Of a stretch of 64,000 bases of DNA, positions 52,271 through 61,156 are shown in pieces. Position 1 is the stretch's first letter, and each line of letters opens with the position of its first letter. Location of the stretch: the NCBI GenBank assembly GCA_958296125.1, contig OY282444.1, positions 4,125,623 through 4,189,622 on the forward strand, read 5' to 3'. A program made the translations under genes and the position numbers. The notes beneath the pieces are model-generated. The model saw only the letters and a program-made list of their open reading frames with translations. It was not told the DNA's origin and ran no database searches. This DNA comes from an uncultured Poribacteria bacterium (GTDB taxonomy: Bacteria; Poribacteria; WGA-4E; PCPOR2b).

Positions 52271-52867
52271 ATGCTTGACATCGAACATCCAATCGCCATA
52301 GATGCAACCAACACGCTAGCACCTGACCTAGACGAAATCAAATCAATCCTCGAAGCCATTTTGTTCGTTGCCAGCGAACCGATCTCGTTGGAACAGTTCA
52401 GTCAATTGTTCGATGGCGTATCTACTCGGCAAATCCGCCAAGAACTGATGCGGCTGCGGGACGAGTATCAGGAGCTGAATCGTAGCTTTCAGCTTATCGA
52501 GATTGCCAACGGGTTTCAAATCTGCACAGACACCGCGTATCACCAGTGGGTTGAAAAATTCTACACGCGCCAGATCCGCGTCAAGCTCTCACCCTCCGCC
52601 CTAGAAGCCCTCGCTATTGTCGCCTACAAACAGCCCGTGACGCGATCCGAAGTTGAAGAGATTCGCGGGGTCAACAGCGATAGCGTCCTAAGTTCGCTGA
52701 TCGAAAAGCAGATGGTTCGCATCGCTGGCCGAAAGCCCGGTCCAGGTCGCTCGCTTCTTCTTGCAACCACCGATGAATTTCTGGAACAGTTTGGATTGAA
52801 AGATCTGTCGACGCTCCCCTCACTGGAGGAAATTGAACAGATTCTTAATCAGGCAGAAACCGAGTAG
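52271..52867 (+). CDS. scpB: Segregation and condensation protein B
   Basis: The winged-helix partner of ScpA in condensin. IKSILEAILFVASEPISLEQ opens the first winged helix. LSPSALEALAIVAYKQPVTR, then SEVEEIRGVNSDSVLSSLIE and GRKPGPGRSLLLATTDEFLE, are family hallmarks. From ATG 52271 it has 198 aa, and GGAG lies 8 nt upstream. A TTG at 52235 overlaps the endonuclease stop but adds 12 residues without homology. The separation from scpA by a restriction-modification pair is unusual. Confidence 0.93.
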   Translation: MLDIEHPIAIDATNTLAPDLDEIKSILEAILFVASEPISLEQFSQLFDGVSTRQIRQELMRLRDEYQELNRSFQLIEIANGFQICTDTAYHQWVEKFYTRQIRVKLSPSALEALAIVAYKQPVTRSEVEEIRGVNSDSVLSSLIEKQMVRIAGRKPGPGRSLLLATTDEFLEQFGLKDLSTLPSLEEIEQILNQAETE

Positions 52868-52985
52868 GCCCCTGAATATTGCTCCGCAATGGGTTGGGAT
52901 TTCGCTGCGCGCAACTGACAGTGCCGCTCGACCCTAACCCCAAGGTGGAGTTGAGGTAACGAAACGTTAAATCCGGAGAATTTTA

Positions 52986-53927
52986 ATGGCGCATTATTTG
53001 GTTACAGGCGGTTGTGGATTCATTGGATCCCATCTTGTTGAAGCCCTTGTGCAAAAAGGAGAACGTGTGCGCGTGTTCGATAACTGCTCAACAGGTAAAG
53101 CCGAGAACATCGCGCATCTTCAAGGTCGAATTGAATTTGTAGATGGAGACCTGCGGGAACTTGAGGCTGTAAATCAGGCGGTTGCAGGTGTCAGCTATGT
53201 TTTCCATCAAGGGGCCCGGCCTTCAGTCGCCAGATCTGTTGCAGATCCCATTTTGAGCAACAATGTGAATATCAACGGAACTTTGAATGTGCTTGTTGCA
53301 GCAAGAGATGCGGGGGTAAAGCGCGTTATCTATGCAGCTTCCTCATCAGCTTACGGAAATATACCGACACTTCCCAGGTCTGAGACGCTCGCTCCGCAAC
53401 CCGCCTCCCCTTACGCGATTACCAAATATGTTGGCGAATGTTACTGTCGAGTTTTCACACAGGTTTACGGTTTAGAAACGGTTGCATTGCGATATTTCAA
53501 CATCTTCGGTCCTCGCCAGGATCCAACCTCTCAATACTCGGCGGTTATCCCTAAGTTCATTCACGCTTACCTGCACGGCAATTCCCCAGCAATCGAGGGC
53601 GATGGTGAACAGTCCAGAGATTTTACCTACATTGCAAACGCGGTCCATGCCAACCTGCTTGCATGTCACGCCGAAGGGGTTGCAGGAGAGGTTTTTAACA
53701 TCGGTTGTGGTCAGCAGACATCAATCAACAGGCTTGCAAGCCTCATCGGAGAAATGATGGAAGCTGATGCCAAACCTGTCTATACATCGTCGCGGCCCGG
53801 TGATGTTCGCCATTCTCGCGCGGATATCCGCAAAGCACAGCAACTGCTTGGTTATGAATCCAAAGTCGAGCTCAAAACAGGTTTGTGCCGAACTATTGAC
53901 TGGTTTCTCCGGCGATTTGATGCGTGA
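52986..53927 (+). CDS. NAD-dependent nucleotide-sugar 4-epimerase
   Basis: A 313-residue extended SDR enzyme resembling UDP-glucose/UDP-GlcNAc 4-epimerases, which supply sugars for surface polysaccharides. YLVTGGCGFIGSHLVEALV binds NAD. FHQGARPSVARSVADP follows, then IYAASSSAYGN with the catalytic Ser and SPYAITKYVGE with YxxxK. ALRYFNIFGPRQDPTSQYSA and DGEQSRDFTYI are substrate-site blocks typical of this branch. The exact sugar is not decided. CGGAGAA lies 6-8 nt before ATG. The 118-nt gap before it holds no recognisable element. Confidence 0.88.
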   Translation: MAHYLVTGGCGFIGSHLVEALVQKGERVRVFDNCSTGKAENIAHLQGRIEFVDGDLRELEAVNQAVAGVSYVFHQGARPSVARSVADPILSNNVNINGTLNVLVAARDAGVKRVIYAASSSAYGNIPTLPRSETLAPQPASPYAITKYVGECYCRVFTQVYGLETVALRYFNIFGPRQDPTSQYSAVIPKFIHAYLHGNSPAIEGDGEQSRDFTYIANAVHANLLACHAEGVAGEVFNIGCGQQTSINRLASLIGEMMEADAKPVYTSSRPGDVRHSRADIRKAQQLLGYESKVELKTGLCRTIDWFLRRFDA

Positions 53928-54009
53928 AACTCAAGTAATCACCTCTTTTATGAAATTGTATCTCCCCCTTCCATCATTCAATCCACAATCGCATTAGCAG
54001 GAGGAAAAA

Positions 54010-56745
54010 ATGCAATCGAGTCAAAGTTGGTCAATATGTTCAATCCTCGTCATATTGATTGTGCTTTTCACCGACCAGAGCTGGGCGCAACAATCCACCC
54101 CAGCCGAAACCGATGAAGAACTGATAGAAGATTTCGCGGAACGCGCAACGAGTGGGCTGAAGGGAAAGGTAATTTGGGACGGACAAGATCTATCGCAGAC
54201 AACTGTGCAGGTTTACAAAGATAAAGGCTTAAAGAATCTTTACACCGGGGTAACACAGTTAAACAGTGGTGAATTTGAAGTCCGTATTGAGTCGGGACGC
54301 TACTACCTTGTCGCTTTTGTGGACCTAAATCGCTCCGGCAAATTTGATACCGGTGACGGTATGGGGATTTTCGGCATCACAAATTGGGATGATTCAAATC
54401 AACAGAAACAGATTGTCAAGGTTGCGGATCGGCAGATGATTAGAGGGCTTGATATTATCATTACGGCAAGAATGCAGGAAGTTGACGGGCAGGGACAAAT
54501 TGTGTCCCTATCTGACTATCAAGAAGATCCGATCAAACAATTTAAATCGCAGTTGGAGATGATTTCGTCTGGCATCAAGGGGCAACTGACGTATGAGGGA
54601 CAGGAATCCTACAAAAACGCGCTGGTCTTCGCCTATACAGATCTATCATGGAAATACCGGGCAGGGGAAACACAGGTTGCAGCGGATGGCAGTTTTACGC
54701 TCAATCTGCTGCCGGGGAAGTATTACTTAATGGCGATTATCGATAAAAATAACACCAACCTGTTTGATTCAGGAGATGCTCTCGGTATCTACGGTGTTAA
54801 GGCTCTGCGCGAGCCCCAAGCATTTCCTCAACCTGTACTCGTTAGTCCCAACCAGTTTGTCTCGGACCTCCATATTACAATCGCAGGAAAACAGACAAAG
54901 AGTGGGCAAGTCGTTCCGATGGATGAACCTGCGGCGGAGCTAGATCCCGCTGCCCCCGCAACGGCGCAGGTCTCTGGCAAGGTGAGATGGACCGGGAATT
55001 CGTTGAAAGGAGGCGTTATCCAAATTTTCCGGGAGGCGGCACTACTCAGAGAGATACATCAGGTTGGAGTAGACGAGGATGGAAGATTCAGCCTTCAACT
55101 TCCAGCGGGGGATTATTATCTCATGGCAAACGTTGATGCGGATGGCGATGGTAAATATAGTTTAGGAGATGGGCTTGGCGGCTATGGAACCGCGGATATC
55201 ACAACCACTCCTCCGTCTGTATTGACTCTAGCGGCGGGGACCAACCCCGAAATCACAATTTTCGTGAGTGCCCGATATAATGCAGATGGACAACTTGAAG
55301 CAGTTGCTGAGGGGACTATTGATTTGAGCGAAGATAATAGCGGCGGCATTTCTGGTCAGATTCGGTGGGATGGGAAAGTATTTAAGGAAGGAATTCTCTC
55401 GATTTCAGAAACGCCTGACTTCCAGTCACCTGTCGCAATCTCATTAAATCTGGAGAACGATGGACGCTATGAGGTTTCGATACCACCGGGAGATTACTAC
55501 GTCATGGCGGTTGTCGATCTTGATGGCGATCGAAAATCAGGTTTACGAGATGGCGTTGGCATCTACGGCACGCGGCACCCTGTTCGCAGTAAAGTGTTAC
55601 AACGGGTCTCTGTGTTTCCAGATTATACCACGCCACACATAGATATTGAAATCTTTGCTATGTACATTGATGCAGAGGGCAACATCGCTGAAATCGAAGA
55701 TGGCGGTCGCTCCGAGATTAAACTCCAATACGGAATGCCCGAAGATGTTTTTCAATTTACCCGTTTCGGCCGTCAAATCGAGGAGTGGTGTTACTGGGCC
55801 CAAGGCGTTCGCTTCCGCTTTGAAGCCGTTGGAGCCGGTTGGAAATTGCAGACTCGGAAAGATTTTGAACCGACAGCTGAAGCACTTGAACAACTGAGAC
55901 AGCTTGATCAACAACCTCAACAATCGAGCCCCGATGAACCTGAGACAACACCGCTAAATGCTCTACTCTACTACAGCTTTGACGACATCATCTGGCAATG
56001 TATGCCGACAGTTGGGATACAACAACCGTTGGCAGTCGGCAGACGACCAACGGTCTCGCTGGATGGTAGACTCACGCATCTAGACCTTGAGGGAAACGTC
56101 ATTCTCCACGATTCAAATGCCCCGCAGGGCAGGTTATTGCTTGAGAGATATGAATTGGCAACGGATGTAACCATCTCGCCGGATGGTGCATACCTTGCGT
56201 TTGCCAGACAGGAAATGGGTCGGCAACACATCTATATTCGACATATTTCGAGTCGGGAAGAAATCCCTGTGCCCTCGACGGCGCAAGAGATGTTTACACC
56301 CACATGGAATCTAACCGGAGAACTGTTGGCTTACAGTACGAAAGGAAGCATCGAAAACCCAGAGCCCGGTGCGGACCGGAATATTTATAGCTACGCTTAT
56401 GTGATCGGGCGTGTTGAACCCATCAGTATCGGACCCGAAGACGATGCGGAACCTGCGTGGTCCCCATCAGATCCGAATCTCCTCGCTTTTTCCCGCGCAG
56501 AAGGGCGGCATCGCCAGATTTGGCTTGTCGAGTTGAGTCCGCAGGGAAAATCGAATGTGCAGCAGTTGACTCGCTACGGCGGCGAAAAACCGGTTTGGCT
56601 GCCTGACGGTTCAGCGGTCCTTTACGAAACCAACGGCCAGCTTTGGCAGATATCAAAGGACGCATCGAAAAACCGACCGGTGATGTTCAACGGACAGGTG
56701 ATTTTTGGACACGAGCCGTACGTAATCCCCCCGCCGATTCAGTGA
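54010..56745 (+). CDS. Exported protein: four repeat modules plus TolB-like beta-propeller
   Basis: 911 residues with a signal peptide (WSICSILVILIVLFTDQSWA, then Q). Four modules of about 110-130 residues lie near 49, 188, 322 and 446. Each has a pattern such as ISGQIRWDGKVFKEGILSIS, then a Gly-x-(F/Y)xV strand, PPGDYYVMAVVDLDGD, and GDGxGIYG. The DxDxDG parts may bind calcium. Residues ~650-905 resemble a TolB/WD40-type propeller (TISPDGAYLAFARQEMGRQH; PAWSPSDPNLLAFSRAEGRH; PVWLPDGSAVLYETNG). It has no C-terminal sorting signal. A periplasmic or surface binding role is inferred. AGGAGGAAA precedes ATG. Confidence 0.75.
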   Translation: MQSSQSWSICSILVILIVLFTDQSWAQQSTPAETDEELIEDFAERATSGLKGKVIWDGQDLSQTTVQVYKDKGLKNLYTGVTQLNSGEFEVRIESGRYYLVAFVDLNRSGKFDTGDGMGIFGITNWDDSNQQKQIVKVADRQMIRGLDIIITARMQEVDGQGQIVSLSDYQEDPIKQFKSQLEMISSGIKGQLTYEGQESYKNALVFAYTDLSWKYRAGETQVAADGSFTLNLLPGKYYLMAIIDKNNTNLFDSGDALGIYGVKALREPQAFPQPVLVSPNQFVSDLHITIAGKQTKSGQVVPMDEPAAELDPAAPATAQVSGKVRWTGNSLKGGVIQIFREAALLREIHQVGVDEDGRFSLQLPAGDYYLMANVDADGDGKYSLGDGLGGYGTADITTTPPSVLTLAAGTNPEITIFVSARYNADGQLEAVAEGTIDLSEDNSGGISGQIRWDGKVFKEGILSISETPDFQSPVAISLNLENDGRYEVSIPPGDYYVMAVVDLDGDRKSGLRDGVGIYGTRHPVRSKVLQRVSVFPDYTTPHIDIEIFAMYIDAEGNIAEIEDGGRSEIKLQYGMPEDVFQFTRFGRQIEEWCYWAQGVRFRFEAVGAGWKLQTRKDFEPTAEALEQLRQLDQQPQQSSPDEPETTPLNALLYYSFDDIIWQCMPTVGIQQPLAVGRRPTVSLDGRLTHLDLEGNVILHDSNAPQGRLLLERYELATDVTISPDGAYLAFARQEMGRQHIYIRHISSREEIPVPSTAQEMFTPTWNLTGELLAYSTKGSIENPEPGADRNIYSYAYVIGRVEPISIGPEDDAEPAWSPSDPNLLAFSRAEGRHRQIWLVELSPQGKSNVQQLTRYGGEKPVWLPDGSAVLYETNGQLWQISKDASKNRPVMFNGQVIFGHEPYVIPPPIQ

Positions 56746-57159
56746 CAGGCATTTACCTACCCTTCACGAATATAACAGCGCGATTTTCCATAACCTAAAG
56801 TCCGCTTCAAAACGTCTTGTGATAAAATCTAGAAAACACAAGGATTTCCCTGTTGCAAGGGCTCACCAACTATGGTAAAATGAATTTGTTATTTTCGCTG
56901 ATTTGGACAAGCACTGCCCCAATCTTTTCAATCCTGAAACTTGGTTCCCTTTGACATACTCCCAAATCTAAAGAATTGGGATTCTTAGAAGTCACTAAGT
57001 ACCCGGCGTGTTGCGCTACAATGTATGGTGAATTGAGCCCGGACACTCTCACGCAGCATCGTTGGTATCTGTGTCCCAAGTTTGAAGACCTGAGCCCTAG
57101 ACCTAAAGGAATTTTTTGAAACAGCGAAAGACAAAACCTCGAATTAAGGAGGCATTTTC
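56746..57159. other. 414-nt gap containing an IS200/IS605-like end
   Basis: No gene is supported here. The only recognisable element is the hairpin described at 56951-56990. The 5' side is AT-rich with no clear promoter. The last 20 nt hold the strong ribosome site (TTAAGGAGG) of the oxidoreductase. Confidence 0.6.
56951..56990. mobile_element. Possible IS200/IS605-type (TnpB-associated) terminal hairpin remnant
   Basis: TTGACATACTCCC is followed by a stem of CCCAAATCT and AGAATTGGG (one mismatch, AA turn) and then GGGATTCTTAGAA. This layout, with a CTAAAG-like loop, matches the transposon right-end/RNA scaffold hairpins downstream of tnpB genes in many bacteria, by recall. No tnpA or tnpB is present, so it would be a remnant or a non-autonomous element. 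Confidence 0.4.
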
Positions 57160-58293
57160 ATGGCAAATAAAAACAGCGTTGTCAGAGTTGGCGTTATCGG
57201 CCCAGGTGGCGCAGGACGTGGAAACACGCTCGCCTTTGCCACACGAGACGATGTCGAGATTGTTGCTGCAGCCGATAACAATGAACAAAGTCTCAATGCT
57301 TTAGAAAAGGGATTACGAGACCGGGTAGAAGGCTATCAGGAAGATAGTTTTAAACGTTATGTCGGTGAATATGAGTTCATTGAGATGTTGAATCGCGAAG
57401 ACCTCGACATCGTTGGGGTTTTCTCACCGCATTCTCTGCACGATATTCATGTCAAGTATGCCCTGCGGTCAGGATGCCATGTGCTGGTAGAGAAACCGAT
57501 GGCAAACGTCGTTGGTGACGCAATTACAATCACTAAGATTGCGATGGGTAGGGGTTTGCATCTAGTCGGTGGCTATCAGCGGCACTATGAGAACACCTAC
57601 ATCGCCGGAAAACAGGCGATTACCGAAGGCTTGATTGGGACCCCCCAAAAGTTTGATGTCTACCTGGCTCAACGCTGGGGCGGGGGGGGATGGCGCGGTA
57701 ATCCACGGTTCTCTGGCGGCGGTCAACCCAACGACTCCGGCAGCCATTTACAGGATATCTTCCTCTGGATGACAGGTTTATTGCCAAAGGAGGTGCACGG
57801 CACAACCGACATGGACTTTGAGGACGAAGCAGGTCAGCTTGTGCTAAAGTCTGTCGAAATTAACTCTAACACGAATGTCACAATGGACAACGGCGCAAGT
57901 GGCACAATTACTATTCTCGGCAATACGCGCACCGGTTTTGAGGAATGGGTCATTTTGGAAGGGGATGCAGGAACGTTGGAAATTAAAGACGATATCCGAT
58001 TTATCCCGAAAGGTGGCGAGCCTCAATCATTAGAATTCCAGCGGCCCGAAGGGTATCCACAAAGCAAAATCGATCAACTCGTTGGTTTAGTCAAGGGAGA
58101 ATATGACACGAACTATACGTCTGGAATCAACGGCATCCGCACCAGTTGGCTGACCAATTCGATCCTTGAGACAGGAAAACAACCAGACCAACAAAACTTG
58201 ATTCACTGCGACACGATTCTTGAAAAAGAAGGGTATGATCGCCAGTCTGTGTTAAACCTCATTGACGAATGTGCTTCAAAGCGGATGTACTAA
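57160..58293 (+). CDS. Gfo/Idh/MocA-family oxidoreductase
   Basis: A 377-residue NAD(P)-dependent dehydrogenase, acting probably on a sugar, inositol or amino-sugar derivative. VRVGVIGPGGAGRGNTLAFA is the Rossmann motif. IVGVFSPHSLHDIHVKYALR follows, and HVLVEKPMAN holds the catalytic-region EKP. GGYQRHYENTYIAGKQAI and GGGQPNDSGSHLQDIFLWMT are C-terminal domain blocks, the latter with an active-site-type His. No signal peptide. AAGGAGG lies 8 nt before ATG. Its neighbours give no pathway context. Confidence 0.88.
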   Translation: MANKNSVVRVGVIGPGGAGRGNTLAFATRDDVEIVAAADNNEQSLNALEKGLRDRVEGYQEDSFKRYVGEYEFIEMLNREDLDIVGVFSPHSLHDIHVKYALRSGCHVLVEKPMANVVGDAITITKIAMGRGLHLVGGYQRHYENTYIAGKQAITEGLIGTPQKFDVYLAQRWGGGGWRGNPRFSGGGQPNDSGSHLQDIFLWMTGLLPKEVHGTTDMDFEDEAGQLVLKSVEINSNTNVTMDNGASGTITILGNTRTGFEEWVILEGDAGTLEIKDDIRFIPKGGEPQSLEFQRPEGYPQSKIDQLVGLVKGEYDTNYTSGINGIRTSWLTNSILETGKQPDQQNLIHCDTILEKEGYDRQSVLNLIDECASKRMY

Positions 58294-58420
58294 CCGCTTA
58301 TTTGAAGGAAAAAAGGGGAAATTTGGAAATTTACACCAAAGTCGACGAGCAATCTCACGAAGGCTGCTCCATGTCAGCAAAAGTCTCAGTTTTACGTTAT
58401 AGGACGGAGGAGGATAAATT

Positions 58421-61156
58421 ATGAAACCTGTTAGACCTTATATCTCCCCTTCACCCATTATCATTATGCGGATGATCCTTTTCGTGATGATGAGCGTCAT
58501 CACAATGCTGCCCCAATACGCGTGTCTTTCAACGAGTACACAGAGACAAGCAGAAAAGCTCACCCATGAGAAGAATTATCAAGGCGCAATTGACGCGTAT
58601 CAAGCGGTCATCAACTCCAAAACCGGGACACCGGAGGCTTACCGCGCGCAGTTGGGCATTGCAAGACTATACATTGACAAGATGAATCAGCCCCAACTGG
58701 GCGTTAAGGCTTATCGAGACCTCATCGCTGCTGCGCCTGATAGTGGTGAAGCTGCCGAAGCACACTACCGCTTGGGAATTTACCACTTCAAAATGAAGGA
58801 TTATGAATCCGCGCAGCAGTCTTTTGATGCCATCGTTAACAAATTTCCGAACCTCGGCAATCTGAGCCATAATGCCCAACTGATGTTGGCGAAAAGCTAT
58901 GAAGAGGCTGGAGGCTATAAGGAAGCGGTCGCAATCTACGACAATGTTGTCAACCGCCATCCGGAGAGCGACCGCGCCGCTCAAGCCCTAACTAATAAAG
59001 CGCGAGTTCAAAAGGAATATCTGAAAAACAGCATCGCAGCGGAACAAACCTACCAATCTCTCATCAAACAGTATAACGATGTCGAAGGGGCGGAAGGAGC
59101 GATTGACGATGCCAGGCGGGAACTTCAATTGATGGGTGCGCGCATACCTCAACCGGATAACGACTTGGGTACCGCCTACGACCGCGCACAGGAACGGCGG
59201 ATGAAACGTCGCGAGCGTGACCGTCCGCGCGGTGGAGCTGAACTGAGTCCTGCGATGGGTTATGCAACATACGGAGATGCCGGTTTTGGCATAACCCCCG
59301 AAGAGGTCATAAGGGAGTTCGGGAACCCTTGGGAAGGCGGGGGCCACGGACGATCGGGACAGAGCGACGCTGAAACGCAAACAATGATTAAAGTGATTGC
59401 AGATCTCAATTTCCTTATCCAGAACTATCGGAATGCAGGGACACTGTATTTTCGCGCGATCGAAGTGGCGAAACAGACGTATAAAAAGATTGATCCTTAT
59501 GACTATATCCGTCTATCGGTCTGCTATCGCAAGGTAGGCATGCGCCAACGGGCGGCTGAGATTTTGAAAGAAGGCGCGAGAAAAAATGTAAAGGTGCTTG
59601 AAGCCGTCCTCAGTTCATCTGCGAATCGGTACAACGATGGCGAATACGAAAGGGTCCTTGAAACACTTCAGCCTATTGCGGGGTTGAATCGGACCAAAGA
59701 TTCGGAAATCTACTGGAGACTGGGATTGACCTACAAAAATATGGGGAATCTGCACAAAGCGGTTGAGTCCTTCGAGCGTAGTATTGCTAGTGACACGGAT
59801 TACACAGATTCGATCCAAAGTCTCGCCGAAGTGCTTAACTACCAACTTAAAGATAGAGAGCGGGCAATCATCTTTCAGGACATAATCGATACCCAAGGGC
59901 ATACCTGGATCGGTGGGAAAGAACTGGGAGATATATGCTATAAATATGGTAATTATCTCCGAGCGAAATCGAAATATGAAGCGGTGATACGCATTGCCCA
60001 ACGGGAAAAAGAGAATGATGACATAACCCCATCTGAAAGGCAGCATCTCAATGACCAGATTTTATACGCAAAGATACATGCGGCGATGGCAGATTATCAA
60101 AATGACCGGAGGGTGGGGGCTTCCCCACCGCAAGAATGGATAGATGCCCTTGCTGCTGAACATCCCGATCATCCGTTGATACCCTACGGTCGCGGACAGA
60201 TGGCACTGATCAAGGGAGATATCGAGACCGCAATTGCCGCTTTTGAGGTGGCGATACAAAAAGATCCGGCTTCTGATGTCGCACCTATCGCGCTCGGTGA
60301 ATACTACCTCTCACAGGAGAATCCCGATGCAGCAATCGCGGTATGGGAGGGGGCACTCAAGACCCACCCGGGAAGCCGCGGGGTCCGTCGTCGTCTTAAC
60401 ATGCTGAAACAGCAACGTGAAACACAAAAGAGATTGGAGCAACCGCGAGCGGCTGAAGCGGATGTAACTCCTAATCAATCAGGACGAGCTGCTGCCCTGA
60501 AACAACCGAAAAAGCGACAGCGTTTCTTACCTGCAAAACGGCGGACAATCTATCCGAGTAACCGCATTCCGAAATCACAACTACCGTCCGCGCTCTTCGT
60601 CGGGTTGAGCGAAGCCCGCGTCATCGAAACGTATGGAGAACCTGCTGAAATCCTTGAGCCCCCACCGAACCTTCCCAACGGCACAAAGCGATTTGCCTAT
60701 GGTGCCCTTGTGCCAGGTATGTCTAGCACCTTTAGTCTTGAAGGATCGGAGTTTATCTTCGGTGAAAATGGTGTTTTGGGATACCACAAAGTCTATTTCG
60801 GGGATGTCAACGCACTGGTAGGGGGCGACGGTGAGTATCCTGCGCTGCTCAATGAAATCCCTGACGAGTTAGCCTCAACTCTTTGCGATATCATCAACGA
60901 GCAGGTCTTTGAAGCGAAGAAGTATAATCTCATCGTCCAAAAGGCGCAGGTTGTCTGGGAACTCAATGATGAGCGATGGTGGGCGACGGTACACGCGACT
61001 TTTCCAGCTAGAGATTTTACTTCAGATAAGTCAATATACAACTACAAAGCGAAACTCAAAGACTATCGCATCATGGAATTGTTAGTGACCGATTCAAATC
61101 TTGCCCCGGATCTGTTCCTGATAAAACCCAAAGGAATAACCTATGAAAGCCGTTAG
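58421..61156 (+). CDS. TPR-repeat lipoprotein-like protein, paralogue 1 of 3
   Basis: 911 residues. The N-terminal MILFVMMSVITMLPQYAC is a signal sequence with a QYAC end that may be lipidated. A TPR block (~35-250) follows, with repeats such as NYQGAIDAYQAVI, YESAQQSFDAIVNKFP and YKEAVAIYDNVVNRHPESDR. A basic linker (RRERDRPRGGAELSPAMGY) follows at ~265-285. A second, longer TPR block covers ~330-670. The C-terminal ~220 residues form a separate domain (RRTIYPSNRIPKSQLP; FVGLSEARVIETYGEPAEIL; LIVQKAQVVWEL). It is likely a scaffold or outer-membrane-associated protein; no enzyme motif is seen. The ribosome site GGAGGAGG is strong. It overlaps paralogue 2 by 14 nt. Confidence 0.8.
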   Translation: MKPVRPYISPSPIIIMRMILFVMMSVITMLPQYACLSTSTQRQAEKLTHEKNYQGAIDAYQAVINSKTGTPEAYRAQLGIARLYIDKMNQPQLGVKAYRDLIAAAPDSGEAAEAHYRLGIYHFKMKDYESAQQSFDAIVNKFPNLGNLSHNAQLMLAKSYEEAGGYKEAVAIYDNVVNRHPESDRAAQALTNKARVQKEYLKNSIAAEQTYQSLIKQYNDVEGAEGAIDDARRELQLMGARIPQPDNDLGTAYDRAQERRMKRRERDRPRGGAELSPAMGYATYGDAGFGITPEEVIREFGNPWEGGGHGRSGQSDAETQTMIKVIADLNFLIQNYRNAGTLYFRAIEVAKQTYKKIDPYDYIRLSVCYRKVGMRQRAAEILKEGARKNVKVLEAVLSSSANRYNDGEYERVLETLQPIAGLNRTKDSEIYWRLGLTYKNMGNLHKAVESFERSIASDTDYTDSIQSLAEVLNYQLKDRERAIIFQDIIDTQGHTWIGGKELGDICYKYGNYLRAKSKYEAVIRIAQREKENDDITPSERQHLNDQILYAKIHAAMADYQNDRRVGASPPQEWIDALAAEHPDHPLIPYGRGQMALIKGDIETAIAAFEVAIQKDPASDVAPIALGEYYLSQENPDAAIAVWEGALKTHPGSRGVRRRLNMLKQQRETQKRLEQPRAAEADVTPNQSGRAAALKQPKKRQRFLPAKRRTIYPSNRIPKSQLPSALFVGLSEARVIETYGEPAEILEPPPNLPNGTKRFAYGALVPGMSSTFSLEGSEFIFGENGVLGYHKVYFGDVNALVGGDGEYPALLNEIPDELASTLCDIINEQVFEAKKYNLIVQKAQVVWELNDERWWATVHATFPARDFTSDKSIYNYKAKLKDYRIMELLVTDSNLAPDLFLIKPKGITYESR

